Positions 17,966 to 27,689 of a stretch of 46,096 bases of DNA are shown piece after piece. Under the pieces are notes generated by a model, which saw only the letters and a program-made list of their open reading frames with translations, made no database searches and was not told the origin of the DNA. Position 1 is the first letter of the stretch. Every line of letters begins with the position of its first letter. Made by a program: the position numbers and the translations under genes. The stretch is from Ignavibacteriaceae bacterium (GTDB taxonomy: Bacteria; Bacteroidota; Ignavibacteria; Ignavibacteriales; Ignavibacteriaceae). The stretch lies in NCBI GenBank assembly GCA_020848375.1, contig JADLAF010000047.1, forward strand, positions 1 through 46,096, in the 5' to 3' direction.

Positions 17966-19447
17966 TTGACAATTTCCGAGAAATTGAAAGAAAAACTGAT
18001 GTTCCCCTTATTCCTTATTCTCCTGCTTGTTACTGCAGCCGCACCGGCTCAATCAACTTTTGAAAACCTTCTGCAGATTGCAGATACATCCAGGATGCTG
18101 AGAAATGCTTCAGTGAGCATCTATGCAATCAATACTTCAGACGGTAAAATTCTGATAAATAAAACGGGGAACAGGGTTCTCGCTCCTGCTTCTAATTTAA
18201 AGGTGGTCACTTCTGCTGCAGGACTTGAGTTGCTGGGGAGTGATTTCAGATATAAAACTTCGTTTTCTTTTTCGGGAACTATTTCATCAGCAGGTGAGCT
18301 TAATGGTGATCTGATTATTGTACCCTCCGGTGACCCCACTTTTGGCTCAACATTTATTGATAGTGTTCTGAGTCTCAGCCAGATTATCGATTCAATAATT
18401 AGTGTTATAGAGCAGTCAGGCATTCAAAGGATCATCGGGAACATACGCATTGATCTTTCAGAATTTACGATTCAGCAGATACCGGACTACTGGTCGTATA
18501 TAGACATTGGTAACTATTACGGTACAGGTGTTCACAAATTTACGGTTCATGATAACCTCTATTTTCTTTATTTCAAGCCAGGAGCTAAATCGGGTGACCA
18601 GGCCGAGGTTTTGCGTACAGAACCTGCATATTCAGGGCTGAGCTTTATTAACCGCATGAGAACCGGAAAAGAGGGCTCAGGAGACAATGGATATATTTAC
18701 CCGCTCCCCGGAAGAGAAGAATATATGTTGCAGGGATCTATTCCTGCCGGGGTGGAGGAGTTTGATATAAAAGGAAGTGTGCCTGACCCGGCAGTAGCTT
18801 TTACTGACCTTTTTCTGAAAGAAATGAATAAAAAAGGAATTTCCTTCAGAGGCGAGGTCAGATATGATTCAGCAGAAACTGATTACGGAAAACTTACTCC
18901 TCTGACTGATTTTTATTCTCCGCCGTTAAAAAATATTGTGAGAATTATCAATAAGAGAAGTAACAATCTTTATACCGAACAGGTGCTGGCCACACTCGGG
19001 TCAAGGAATGGAAAAGGGGGAACAGAGGAAGGCATTGCAGTGGTGGATTCCTTCCTAAAAGCAAACTACATTTTTACTGAATCACTGCGGCTTCAGGACG
19101 GGTCAGGACTTTCGCGCAGTAACATGATCAGCGCGAAAACTATTGCCGGGCTGCTCAATTATATGGCTTTAAAGGGCAAATCATTTACTGACTATTATGC
19201 CTCATTCCCTATAGCAGGTGATACACTTGATCTTGGGGGCTTCAAGAGGTTTGGAATCGGGACTCCTATCGCGAAGAATGCCCGTATTAAATCAGGAACC
19301 ATTAACGGTGTCCGTTCGTTCTCAGGATATATACATAACAAAAAAGGAGAACTTATTGCGTTCTCCTTTATTGTGAACAATTATAGCGGGCGGTCAGCCG
19401 ATGTTGATGGCTGGTACCGTGAACTGCTTTTGCTGCTGGCTGATTAG
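17966..19447 (+). CDS. dacB: D-alanyl-D-alanine carboxypeptidase/endopeptidase (PBP4/DacB class)
   Basis: Low-molecular-weight class C penicillin-binding protein that trims or cleaves peptidoglycan stem peptides in the periplasm. In numbering from the TTG at 17966 the active-site motifs are SNLK (Ser76, Lys79), SNN (from Ser332) and KSG (442-444). The long stretch between the first two motifs fits the inserted domains of this class. The start is uncertain: TTG at 17966 or 17984 gives a Lys-containing signal peptide n-region, while ATG at 17999 begins directly at the hydrophobic core MFPLFLILLLV. The 3' end overlaps the convergent beta-propeller gene by 4 nt. Confidence 0.9.
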   Translation: MTISEKLKEKLMFPLFLILLLVTAAAPAQSTFENLLQIADTSRMLRNASVSIYAINTSDGKILINKTGNRVLAPASNLKVVTSAAGLELLGSDFRYKTSFSFSGTISSAGELNGDLIIVPSGDPTFGSTFIDSVLSLSQIIDSIISVIEQSGIQRIIGNIRIDLSEFTIQQIPDYWSYIDIGNYYGTGVHKFTVHDNLYFLYFKPGAKSGDQAEVLRTEPAYSGLSFINRMRTGKEGSGDNGYIYPLPGREEYMLQGSIPAGVEEFDIKGSVPDPAVAFTDLFLKEMNKKGISFRGEVRYDSAETDYGKLTPLTDFYSPPLKNIVRIINKRSNNLYTEQVLATLGSRNGKGGTEEGIAVVDSFLKANYIFTESLRLQDGSGLSRSNMISAKTIAGLLNYMALKGKSFTDYYASFPIAGDTLDLGGFKRFGIGTPIAKNARIKSGTINGVRSFSGYIHNKKGELIAFSFIVNNYSGRSADVDGWYRELLLLLAD

Positions 19448-20334
19448 TTCAGTGTCATTTTATAAATGTAACCCTGAAGGTCAGTGAAATAAACCGTATT
19501 GCCTGCTGAGGATGGGTAGTAAGCCGGTATATCCAGACTTCCGGTGATGATTCTTCTTTCAGCGCCGTCATATTTCCTCATGACCAGGTCACTTGCGGTT
19601 ATCTGCTGACCGTCATCTTCAACAATCATATATATTATATTGTTATTATCTGACCAGACCGGTGCTTCACCTTCTCCAAGGTCATAAATGATTCCGTATT
19701 TAAGATCATACACACGGATTCCGGTTCCAAGATACTCAACGGCTATCTTTGTACCGTCGGGTGAATAATTGAAGGAAAGTGCCCTGCCGTAAACCATTGT
19801 TTCAATAAATGACTGAGGGAAGGTTAACGCGGGATAATTAACAATGAGCAGATCACCATCAATAAGAAATCCTGCGTCACGTCCTCCTTCAGAAAGAGCG
19901 ACTGACTTTGCCTCAAGCTTTGAGGGCTTAAAATTTAAAACACGACCGTCTGCACTCCAGAAGGGGAGTGAGGCATCAGAAAACTGCTCGGATTCTGAGA
20001 CTGTTTCTCCGAAGGGGTTTATAACTTTTATCCTGGTTGAACGGTTCTCGCCATTAAAGATATTTTCGCGCATGGCAATCAGATTAGCATTGCCTGACCA
20101 ATTAAAGCCCCACCCGATTCCCGCACCGGTAACTTCCGCAATAAGAGCATCTGAAATAATGTCATAAACAAACAGTCTATTATAATCAGCACTGCTCAGA
20201 GCAAGATATTTTCCGTCAGCAGAAACTTTTGGTATGAGGAACTGTTCTCCCTCCTTCAGACTAAGCCGCACTGCATCCTGAGCGGCCAGGGTGAAAGTAA
20301 AGATGAGAAAAAGTATATATAAAGATTTTTTCAT
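19444..20334 (-). CDS. Exported WD40/TolB-like beta-propeller protein
   Basis: Function unknown. The 296 residues have a signal peptide (1-18, ending TLAAQ) and repeats of the PD40/WD40-like type: KVSADGKYLALSSADYNRLFVYD, GWGFNWSGNANLIAM, LPFWSADGRVLNF, FNYSPDGTKIAVEY and PVWSDNNNIIYM. It lacks a T9SS sorting domain and a lipobox, so it is likely periplasmic. It is the last gene of a minus-strand set, 16 nt after the secreted amidase, so a role tied to cell-wall turnover is possible but unproven. Its end overlaps dacB by 4 nt in convergent orientation. Confidence 0.75.
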   Translation of the reverse strand: MKKSLYILFLIFTFTLAAQDAVRLSLKEGEQFLIPKVSADGKYLALSSADYNRLFVYDIISDALIAEVTGAGIGWGFNWSGNANLIAMRENIFNGENRSTRIKVINPFGETVSESEQFSDASLPFWSADGRVLNFKPSKLEAKSVALSEGGRDAGFLIDGDLLIVNYPALTFPQSFIETMVYGRALSFNYSPDGTKIAVEYLGTGIRVYDLKYGIIYDLGEGEAPVWSDNNNIIYMIVEDDGQQITASDLVMRKYDGAERRIITGSLDIPAYYPSSAGNTVYFTDLQGYIYKMTLN

Positions 20335-20350
20335 ATTCGGCTGAATCCTT

Positions 20351-22546
20351 TTACTTCAGTAACATCAGTTTAAATGATTTAAATATTCCGTTCCCGCGGA
20401 TTACGGCAAAATAGATCCCTGATGAGTTCGATGCAAGGTCAACCGGAATCCGGTGAACGCCTGCCTCCATCGTCCCTCTGCTGAGAGAATGAACTTCTTT
20501 CCCGAGGATGTCGGTTACCGAAATTTCATAGTCACCACGTAAAGGAAGATTAACCTCAAGAGTTGTCGAAGGGTTGAACGGATTAGGGTATGCAGAAACG
20601 GAGAAATTATCCGGTACGAATGAAAGATCATTCTCTTTCAGATCGGTGGCTCCTGTGAAAAAAGCTGTTATTTTATTTACAATCTGCTGCCGATGGTTTA
20701 CATTGCCCATTGTTTCGAGGGCAAAAGCAAGATATACCAACCTGCTCTCTATAAAGCCGCCGGATACCAGACCCTGGTAAGCAATTGCCGCGTTTTGTGT
20801 TGCATTATACTTCAGAACAGGGTAGCTACCGCCCAGGGTGTCAATCACATCAGGCCAGTCTTCAGGATATACCTGTCCGAAAGTGAAGTTAGGAACACCA
20901 TCAAACAGGGTACCGGCAATCGCCATACCAGCAGGAGTATTGGGGGTCGGAGCATCAGCAATATATCTTGCCTTAAAATAAGTATTAAAGAAGTCTTTGT
21001 CTGACGCTGTTCCTCCCTGGTCAAGATCCCAGGCAACTTCAGAACCGCTAACGAAGAGTTTGCCTCCCTGACGGAGAAAGTCGCGTATATATGTCTGCTC
21101 AAGCCCGGTGAAGGTTTCATCGGCAACAGACTCGTCGCCTAAAAACCAGAAAACATACTTATAGGAAAGAAGCTGAGCAGAACTGGCAACGGTATAGCTG
21201 CTTACTGTTTCGAACTTAAAGTTTATCGCGCTGAGTGCATCACCATAAATAGCCGCATAATTGTGAGCAGGATTACCAGAGGAACCGGTTGTGCGGTTAA
21301 ATCCGTCCACGATCAGAACTTTTTCCTGAGAGGTTGAAGTATATGCTCCGTAAGTTTTAGAAAAGTTTGGGCTTTCGCCAACTGAGTTTTTGGCTTTAAT
21401 TTTCACATAATACTGTTTGCCTGTCTGAAGTCCTCCAATTGATGCCGAAAGCGAACCACCGCCCGGAGTAGCCGCGGGAGTTGAGTCCCACGTTACGCCA
21501 TCCTGAGAGAGGAAGACATGATATACATCAACTGTGCCGGTTGGCTTTTCCCACTGCAGAGAAAGATTAGTGTTTGATGAAAGAACCGCCTTCAGGCGGA
21601 CATCACCAACATATTCAGTCTGTGTGAGCGAAAGATTTCTTTTGTTTATGGCACCCCCCTGTACGGTAATATTGGTGTGAATGGTATCAAGCTGCGAGCG
21701 GAGCGTAACACGGTAAAGTCCCGGTGGCACAATATCAAAACGATAAACACCGCTGCCGTTGCTGCCGATGTTATATACCAGACCAAGTGAATCAATTGAT
21801 ACGGTTATATCAGTGGCCGGCTGACCGGTTGCCATATTGGTCACTACTCCTGTAACACTTCCGTGTGATGGAAAAGGGGCGTTGTATAATTGCAAAAATG
21901 AATGATATAAAGCTTCGGCCTCTGTTTTGAGATAGGAAGTATCAGCAAGCCGGATTTTTTCTTTTGCGTTGTCAAAAAATGACCCTTCACTCAGAGTGCC
22001 GGGCATATTCAGTGTGCTGAGCACACCGAGATTAAACCCAAGGAAACAAAGATCCCCACGGTGAGTAGCACTGGTTGTCTGAAGAGCATTAAACAGACGT
22101 GTTGCCTGTATATTAGCCGCAACATCGGTTATACCAGGCCAGGCGGGGTTTCCGTTAGGGCAGATGGATGAATTATTCTGTTTGAAGAGAGAGAGTGAAT
22201 AATTTGACGAACCGTCAAAGGCATTATGATGCACGGAGTGGAAATAGTGAACGTTATTATTATTCGCTATAGTTTTCCGCTGCGTCAGAGTTATGCAGGG
22301 GCCAATTGAGTCATAATCAGCTCGGGTGGTTATGACCGTTGCTCCTTCTGCCTGAAGATATCTCTTAAGGTAGGGAACAACAATATGGTTAATACGGCTT
22401 TCAAACCGCTTTGTTTCCGCATCGTTACAGGCAGAGGCCTGACCGGGTATGAACCCATGCCCCGGATCGAGACAGAATTTTTTACCTGTGAATGACTGAC
22501 CGAATGCCGCCGAGGCAAGCATCAGAACTATTAGAATTTGCTTCAT
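20351..22546 (-). CDS. Secreted N-acetylmuramoyl-L-alanine amidase with FN3, GATase-like and T9SS domains
   Basis: Predicted zinc amidase cutting the MurNAc-L-Ala bond. Signal peptide 1-16, then an Amidase_3 domain with DPGHG, a Glu ligand in KRFESRINH, HSVHHN, and a catalytic-type Glu in LSEGSF. After this come a carboxypeptidase-regulatory-like fold (about residues 225-300, VTGVVTNMATGQPATDITVS), an FN3 domain (about 310-400), and a domain of about 220 residues starting EKVLIVDGFNR with FLRQGGKLFVSGSE that resembles class-I glutamine-amidotransferase-like folds. The protein ends in a T9SS sorting domain (YPNPFNPSTTLEV). At 731 residues it is far larger than a housekeeping amidase. It starts 40 nt after the GHL10 gene. 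Confidence 0.85.
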   Translation of the reverse strand: MKQILIVLMLASAAFGQSFTGKKFCLDPGHGFIPGQASACNDAETKRFESRINHIVVPYLKRYLQAEGATVITTRADYDSIGPCITLTQRKTIANNNNVHYFHSVHHNAFDGSSNYSLSLFKQNNSSICPNGNPAWPGITDVAANIQATRLFNALQTTSATHRGDLCFLGFNLGVLSTLNMPGTLSEGSFFDNAKEKIRLADTSYLKTEAEALYHSFLQLYNAPFPSHGSVTGVVTNMATGQPATDITVSIDSLGLVYNIGSNGSGVYRFDIVPPGLYRVTLRSQLDTIHTNITVQGGAINKRNLSLTQTEYVGDVRLKAVLSSNTNLSLQWEKPTGTVDVYHVFLSQDGVTWDSTPAATPGGGSLSASIGGLQTGKQYYVKIKAKNSVGESPNFSKTYGAYTSTSQEKVLIVDGFNRTTGSSGNPAHNYAAIYGDALSAINFKFETVSSYTVASSAQLLSYKYVFWFLGDESVADETFTGLEQTYIRDFLRQGGKLFVSGSEVAWDLDQGGTASDKDFFNTYFKARYIADAPTPNTPAGMAIAGTLFDGVPNFTFGQVYPEDWPDVIDTLGGSYPVLKYNATQNAAIAYQGLVSGGFIESRLVYLAFALETMGNVNHRQQIVNKITAFFTGATDLKENDLSFVPDNFSVSAYPNPFNPSTTLEVNLPLRGDYEISVTDILGKEVHSLSRGTMEAGVHRIPVDLASNSSGIYFAVIRGNGIFKSFKLMLLK

Positions 22547-22586
22547 TATATATATTCTCCGTTAAGCCGCTTCGATATGAGTGGCT

Positions 22587-25500
22587 TTACTTCATTAAAA
22601 TTGCTTTGATGGTTTTGATGCCGAATCCGGTTGTGACTCTCACGAAATACGTACCTGATGGCAGCGATGCAGCATGAAACACCGTTGTGTGGTTCCCTGC
22701 TTCGAGTGATTCGGCTTCAAGAAGCACTGCTGAGAGTTCGCCAAGTGAGTTAAACACTTCGACCGTTACTGAGGACGAACCCGGCAGCGAGAACGTTATG
22801 GTAGTAGCCGGATTAAACGGGTTCGGATAATTCTGCCTTACAGAAAACTCAGACGGAGGAATCACATCATTCTGGATATTGGTTACAATCACTTCCGTTT
22901 TTTTAACAACTCTCATATTGTCCAGATAAAGACGACCGGAAGGCACTGCACCGGCATCGTCAGTCATCTGAAAACTGTCAATACGGTAAAGTGGCAGGTC
23001 TAATTGTCCATTACCCAGCCAGGTACCAGTCTTTGTAGGGTCGTTTAACTGCCATTCAAAGAGCTTCCAGCCGCGCCAGGTTATTTTATGCCATACTGAT
23101 ACTTCATGATTCGGCCATGAGGTTCCGCCGCTTCCTTCATCCAGTGCAATGCGGAATCTGCTGCCGCCTCCGTCACCGTAAATATACATCTGAAATATAT
23201 ATGAAGTGTCAAACGTTACATCGCGCGGAGCACCTCCGGAAAGGTAATTTCTGAGCAGCTTTGTACCTGCTGCCGGATCCCACTGAAAACGGAGGAATCC
23301 TGCTTGCTGAGGTGATGTAGCCGGAAGGAATATCTCTGTTGAATAATCAAACCCTGTTCCACTGTCAACTATGCCAACAGTTGAACCGCTTTGTTGTGGA
23401 TTCCACCATAAACCGTCTCCGCTATAGTTATCAATGGTGAGTGCGGATGAGTACTGCATATTGTTAATTGCAAACGGAATAATAATTTCCGGGGAGACAC
23501 CATTACCGGCCAGGTCGGTTACACCTGAGGTAATTTTCAGCTCATAGTTAGAACTTATTGAAAACCTCTGCTGAGGTTTAAGGGAAAGCCGTGTCTTTCC
23601 GTCCTCGGTTGTAAGACGCATATCTTTGGTAACAGTTGTCCCGTTTTTGGTAAGCTGAATATTTGAATGAGTGACCGTTGCCGGTGCTACCAGTTCATCA
23701 AACAGAAGTGAAATCACCTCTTCAGCATCAATTGAGCCGGTCACAGAGGTATCAGGATATACTGAAAGCAGGGAAGGACCGCTCAGGTCAATATCTTCAG
23801 TTCTGAAATAAAGATTAAATGTATCACCGGGAACACCATTGGCATCTCCGTCAATACTCTTACCGTTTACATCGGTCGCGGTTGGCAGTATTGAAAAACG
23901 GTAGTTGGTTGCAAAGCTGAGGTTGCCCTGTTTAAGCAGGGTGAGTGACCTGCTGTCGGCTGACCACTGGGCAGTGGTGAATGTTATCTGCGGATTAGTT
24001 TCAATTGCGCTGATTACGCTGCTGCGGTTCATGGTTTTAGAGAAGGTCAGTTTAATCTGGGAAGAGACACCCACCGTGTCATTCATGCCCGGTACTGATG
24101 AAAGTACAACTGGTGCAAGTGAGGGGATTGAGTCTGTTATTACCAGATTAGAGAGCAGGGACTCATTCCAGAACCTGTCGGCGGCAGTTACACCGTAGTG
24201 ATAGATTCCGTTAAAGTCCTGAAGTCCGTTAAATGACTGGGCAACAGAAAAGGTATCACTGGCAAATGATATATCAACTATTTCTGCCTGGTCTAATGTA
24301 AAATTTGCATCAGCATTGCGGTAAAGTATATACCACATCTTTTGAGGTGAAGAGCTGTGAGGAGTTACTTTTATTCTATAGTTAAATGAATCAATCTTGG
24401 TAATGCTCAGAGCAGGTGCCTCCGGAGTAGTGTCCTTCACTGTACGTGTGTCGCGTATTTTAGTTCTTCTTTTGAAGAACGTATTACCTGCTTCGGTAAA
24501 GTAGTTCCTGTCGCGCCATGAGCCGTAGCTGAAGAACTGGAATCCGTCCACAAAAGGAACGTTTCGTGTAGCATTGATAATATCCGGGTGATTCTGCCAG
24601 ACGTTGTTTTCCTCAAGTATATATGATCCTGGTCCAACGCTGAATAATCTGCCAGCGGCAGTACCTGTCTGAATAAACTGACCCCAACATTGCGGACACT
24701 GACCATTGAGCATGCCGGTGAATCCGGAAGCGGTCGTCCAGTGATAGTGCATCGGGGTGAGCTGATCTATATATCCCATGTTATACCAGAGAGCGGCATC
24801 CTGATATACAATACTGTAGCCCTGCCAGCCGGACCAGTTATATTTACCGATTGCCGCTGCTGAAATTCTTACCCATGGTTTTACTGCTTTAATTGAGTCG
24901 TTCATCATCTGAACAAATGTGGTGACAGAACCTCTCCAGAATTCCTCCCAGGTTGAATAACCGGAGGGCACACCTGCTGAATAAGGATGAAGTTCATCAT
25001 ACAGGTATCTTCCGGCCTGATTTTCTTCAATCGAAAGTGCCTCCTCATCAGTTAGCATGCCATCAAGCAGGGCAAGCTGTTTTTCTTCTTCGGTTTTTGG
25101 TTCGGGACGCGAAATGGTGCTGCTGTACTCGTTCCAGCGAATATAATCGTAGTGGAATCCGTCAATATCATAATTGCGAACAACCTCCATAGCTACTTTT
25201 GCCAGATACTCTCGCACCGCCGGAAGTCCCGGAGAAAGTGCAATATTAGAGGTCATCGGGTTTCCGCTCTGGTCGCGGCAAATCCACTCCGGGTGCTGCT
25301 GTGCCGGAGCGCCGGGGGCAGTGCTGCCAGAGGCAAATACGTTAAACCAGGCGTGAAGTTCAAGCCCGCGTTTGTGAGCTTCCTCAATAGCATAAGCCAG
25401 CGGATCGAAGCCGGGGTAACTGCCTCCTGCGTACGAGCCCCACGGCTCAAAAGATGAATTATAGTACGCCGTGCCTGCCTGTCTGACCTGCCAGAGAACT

Positions 25501-25682
25501 GAGGTCATATTAGCCGCTTTATGATCATCGAGGATTCGTCTTATGCGCGCTTTATTGGTCTCTACACTTCCGGAGGAGCTTATATACTCCCACGTTATGA
25601 CCCACGTTGAGCGGAATTCCTGATTGGTGCTCTGCGGGAAGAGAGCAAATGACAGAAGGAGAAGAAGCGTAAGAATTTTCAT
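22587..25682 (-). CDS. Secreted GHL10/DUF187-type glycoside hydrolase-like protein with T9SS domain
   Basis: Predicted extracellular TIM-barrel hydrolase. Signal peptide about 1-18, then QEFRSTWVITWEY...VLWQVRQAGTAYYNSSFEPW...FDPLAYAIEEAHKRGLELHAWFNV, the signature of the GHL10 (DUF187) family, followed by YDIDGFHYDYIRW. The catalytic unit spans roughly residues 20-410. Next are an FN3-like region, two Big_5-type Ig folds (about 525-630 and 635-740), a jelly-roll-like domain around a LYLDNMRV end, and the sorting domain YPNPFNPATTITF. Total 1031 residues. Some GHL10 proteins act on bacterial cell-wall or exopolysaccharide; the amidase just downstream supports a peptidoglycan target, but this is inference. 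Confidence 0.85.
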   Translation of the reverse strand: MKILTLLLLLSFALFPQSTNQEFRSTWVITWEYISSSGSVETNKARIRRILDDHKAANMTSVLWQVRQAGTAYYNSSFEPWGSYAGGSYPGFDPLAYAIEEAHKRGLELHAWFNVFASGSTAPGAPAQQHPEWICRDQSGNPMTSNIALSPGLPAVREYLAKVAMEVVRNYDIDGFHYDYIRWNEYSSTISRPEPKTEEEKQLALLDGMLTDEEALSIEENQAGRYLYDELHPYSAGVPSGYSTWEEFWRGSVTTFVQMMNDSIKAVKPWVRISAAAIGKYNWSGWQGYSIVYQDAALWYNMGYIDQLTPMHYHWTTASGFTGMLNGQCPQCWGQFIQTGTAAGRLFSVGPGSYILEENNVWQNHPDIINATRNVPFVDGFQFFSYGSWRDRNYFTEAGNTFFKRRTKIRDTRTVKDTTPEAPALSITKIDSFNYRIKVTPHSSSPQKMWYILYRNADANFTLDQAEIVDISFASDTFSVAQSFNGLQDFNGIYHYGVTAADRFWNESLLSNLVITDSIPSLAPVVLSSVPGMNDTVGVSSQIKLTFSKTMNRSSVISAIETNPQITFTTAQWSADSRSLTLLKQGNLSFATNYRFSILPTATDVNGKSIDGDANGVPGDTFNLYFRTEDIDLSGPSLLSVYPDTSVTGSIDAEEVISLLFDELVAPATVTHSNIQLTKNGTTVTKDMRLTTEDGKTRLSLKPQQRFSISSNYELKITSGVTDLAGNGVSPEIIIPFAINNMQYSSALTIDNYSGDGLWWNPQQSGSTVGIVDSGTGFDYSTEIFLPATSPQQAGFLRFQWDPAAGTKLLRNYLSGGAPRDVTFDTSYIFQMYIYGDGGGSRFRIALDEGSGGTSWPNHEVSVWHKITWRGWKLFEWQLNDPTKTGTWLGNGQLDLPLYRIDSFQMTDDAGAVPSGRLYLDNMRVVKKTEVIVTNIQNDVIPPSEFSVRQNYPNPFNPATTITFSLPGSSSVTVEVFNSLGELSAVLLEAESLEAGNHTTVFHAASLPSGTYFVRVTTGFGIKTIKAILMK

Positions 25683-25746
25683 ATCTTTACTGGGTTAGTT
25701 AGCCGGTATTTGTGAGTAAAATTAAGTGCGCAATTTAAAGAAATTA

Positions 25747-26250
25747 ATGATAAAATCCCTGTGTAATTGGTCATTGTTGAGCGGTCAAAAACTTTCGCTG
25801 ATAACAGTGATTTTTGGTATTCTCTGGACAGGATGCGCCTCATCAGTGCGTTATTCCTCAACTCCTCCCAAAAAACAGACCCCAGTGCTCCCGAAAAACT
25901 TTAATCCTACTCAGTACGTTGATGCTGAGGTACTGGAATCTGTGACAGGTAAAGCATCATACTACGCGGATCAGTTTCATGGAAAGATTACCGCTAACGG
26001 TGAGGTTTTTGATATGTATAAAGTTTCGGCTGCTCACCCAAAATATCCTCTTGAAACAATAATACGCGTAATAAACTTAAAAAATCAGAAATCAGTGATA
26101 CTCAGAATAAACGACCGGATGCCTGATTTTAAGGGGAGGATAATTGATCTTTCCTACCAGACTGCAGTCGAACTGGATATGTTAAAAGAGGGTGTAGCGG
26201 ATGTGACGATAGAGGTACTGGAATGGGGAAAAGGGAAGACGGTTAAATAA
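25747..26250 (+). CDS. rlpA: RlpA-like double-psi beta-barrel envelope protein
   Basis: Septal-ring lytic-transglycosylase-type protein; RlpA acts on peptidoglycan strands lacking stem peptides. The DPBB domain covers about residues 65-165: GKASYYADQFHGKITANGEVFD, AHPKYPLETIIRVINLKN, LRINDRMPDFKGRIIDLSYQTA, ending VTIEVLEWG. The ATG at 25747 gives an N-terminal hydrophobic segment ending in LWTGC, which looks like a lipoprotein signal with an unusual Trp at -3; a GTG at 25726 would add seven residues. There is no C-terminal SPOR domain, unlike E. coli RlpA. Divergent from the GHL10 gene and overlapping the convergent aldo/keto reductase by 8 nt. Confidence 0.88.
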   Translation: MIKSLCNWSLLSGQKLSLITVIFGILWTGCASSVRYSSTPPKKQTPVLPKNFNPTQYVDAEVLESVTGKASYYADQFHGKITANGEVFDMYKVSAAHPKYPLETIIRVINLKNQKSVILRINDRMPDFKGRIIDLSYQTAVELDMLKEGVADVTIEVLEWGKGKTVK

Positions 26251-27121
26251 GCCCTTCCCAGCGGCTTCCGATTTCCTGATACCGGTTTTTAATCAATGTA
26301 ACCACATCATCCGGCAGTGGGCCTTTCTCAACGATTGAGATATTACGGCTGATGTTATCCGTATTTTTACCTCCGACCAGGGCAGTATCAGTCCCGCCGG
26401 AAAAAACCGCAAACCGGAGAGCGAGTTCGTGAAGGGGAATGCCAGTTTGATAATTCAGCTCATTCATCCTCAGCCAGTACTGCTCACAATAATGACCAAA
26501 GGGCTGAGACTGGTGATGCCAGCAGACATTCGCAAGCCCTCGTTTTCCAATCGTGCCAAGCCCCATTTCTTTTGCCTCTGGTATATACTGGTTAAGACTC
26601 TTCTGGTCAAACAGATTGACAGAGGTTTGTAGTGACTGAATCATACCTGAGTTCAATGCGAAAGCAAGATCTTCATTTTCACCTGAATAGGCGGTCACCT
26701 TAATCCATCCACGCTCACGGCACTCAAGCAGAGCTTCCATTACGCCATTATTACTGAGTATATATTCGGAACAAGAGTGAAGATGGACAACGTCAATAAC
26801 TCCGGTGCGTAGCTGCCTGCGTGCGGTATCAACACCTTTTATGATGCAGTCGTAAGTCCAGTCCTCTGTTCCTTCAATACCATACCCCACCTTAGTTGAT
26901 AGAATAAACTCATCCCGGCGGTGGGCAAGATATTTGCCTATTCGTTCTTCTGAAAGCCCGTATCCTCTGGCGGTATCAATTAAATTGATGCCTTGATCCA
27001 GGAGGGAGTGAAGCAGAGTTTCTGCCTCTCGTTCAGAAAGCGAATCATCGCCAATCTGACCAGCCCCAAAACCGAGGGGGGAAACGCAAAAGCCGGACCG
27101 ACCAAATTTACGCTTTTGCAA
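26243..27121 (-). CDS. Aldo/keto reductase
   Basis: Cytoplasmic NAD(P)H-dependent oxidoreductase of the AKR superfamily, substrate unknown. The 292 residues begin at a TTG (no better start is near) and show RKFGRSGFCVSPLGFGAGQIG, NLIDTARGYGLSEERIGKYL with the catalytic Asp/Tyr region, the Lys in LSTKVGYG, and DVVHLHSCSE with the conserved His. The NADP-binding end keeps a shortened TALVGGKNTDNI. It lies 5 nt after yajQ on the same strand and is probably translated from the same message. The 3' end overlaps rlpA by 8 nt. Confidence 0.88.
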   Translation of the reverse strand: MQKRKFGRSGFCVSPLGFGAGQIGDDSLSEREAETLLHSLLDQGINLIDTARGYGLSEERIGKYLAHRRDEFILSTKVGYGIEGTEDWTYDCIIKGVDTARRQLRTGVIDVVHLHSCSEYILSNNGVMEALLECRERGWIKVTAYSGENEDLAFALNSGMIQSLQTSVNLFDQKSLNQYIPEAKEMGLGTIGKRGLANVCWHHQSQPFGHYCEQYWLRMNELNYQTGIPLHELALRFAVFSGGTDTALVGGKNTDNISRNISIVEKGPLPDDVVTLIKNRYQEIGSRWEGLI

Positions 27122-27126
27122 TAGAG

Positions 27127-27624
27127 CTATTTGTAATTTACAAACTGAACAGGGAAGTCCAGTTCAGTATCACGAACCAGTTTCTGCACCGCCTGTAAGT
27201 CATCAATCTTTGAAGCGATGACCCGTACCTGCTCATCCTGAATCTGGGCGTTGACCTTAAGTTTTGAGTCCTTGATCAGTTTGGTAATGATTTTTCCGTT
27301 TTCTTTTGAGATGCCTGACTGGAGGGTGATTTTCTGTCTGATGGACTCGTGAGTGGCTGCCTCAGGTTCTCCGTACTTCATCACTTTTATTGAGAGACCT
27401 CGCTTGATAAACTTTGTCTGAAGTATATCAATGGCTGCCTTTCGTGAGTAGTCATCTTTAGAATGAATGGTAAGCAGTTTATCTTTTTTGTTAAGTTCCA
27501 GTGTGGTTTTGGTGTCTTTCAGGTCATACCGCTGCTGAATTTCCTTGAGCGCCTGATTAACAGCGTTGTCAACTTCCTGAAAATCAATGTCTGAAACGAT
27601 ATCGAATGAGTGATTTGATGCCAT
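27127..27624 (-). CDS. yajQ: YajQ-family nucleotide-binding protein
   Basis: Small cytoplasmic protein; in Xanthomonas and Pseudomonas the homologue binds cyclic di-GMP and affects transcription. The 165 residues match the family throughout: SFDIVSDIDFQEVDNAVNQALKEIQQRYDLKDTK, then QTKFIKRGLSIK, LQSGISKENGKIITKLIKDSKLKVNAQIQDEQVRVI, and the end DFPVQFVNYK. Length is normal. It is first in a two-gene operon with the aldo/keto reductase. Ligand binding in this lineage has not been shown, so the c-di-GMP role is only a family-based possibility. Confidence 0.94.
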   Translation of the reverse strand: MASNHSFDIVSDIDFQEVDNAVNQALKEIQQRYDLKDTKTTLELNKKDKLLTIHSKDDYSRKAAIDILQTKFIKRGLSIKVMKYGEPEAATHESIRQKITLQSGISKENGKIITKLIKDSKLKVNAQIQDEQVRVIASKIDDLQAVQKLVRDTELDFPVQFVNYK

Positions 27625-27689
27625 AAAATAGTACTTTTATTAAATTTGCAGATGAGGAAAGATAAAAAGAAGCCGGCTGATTTTCAATG

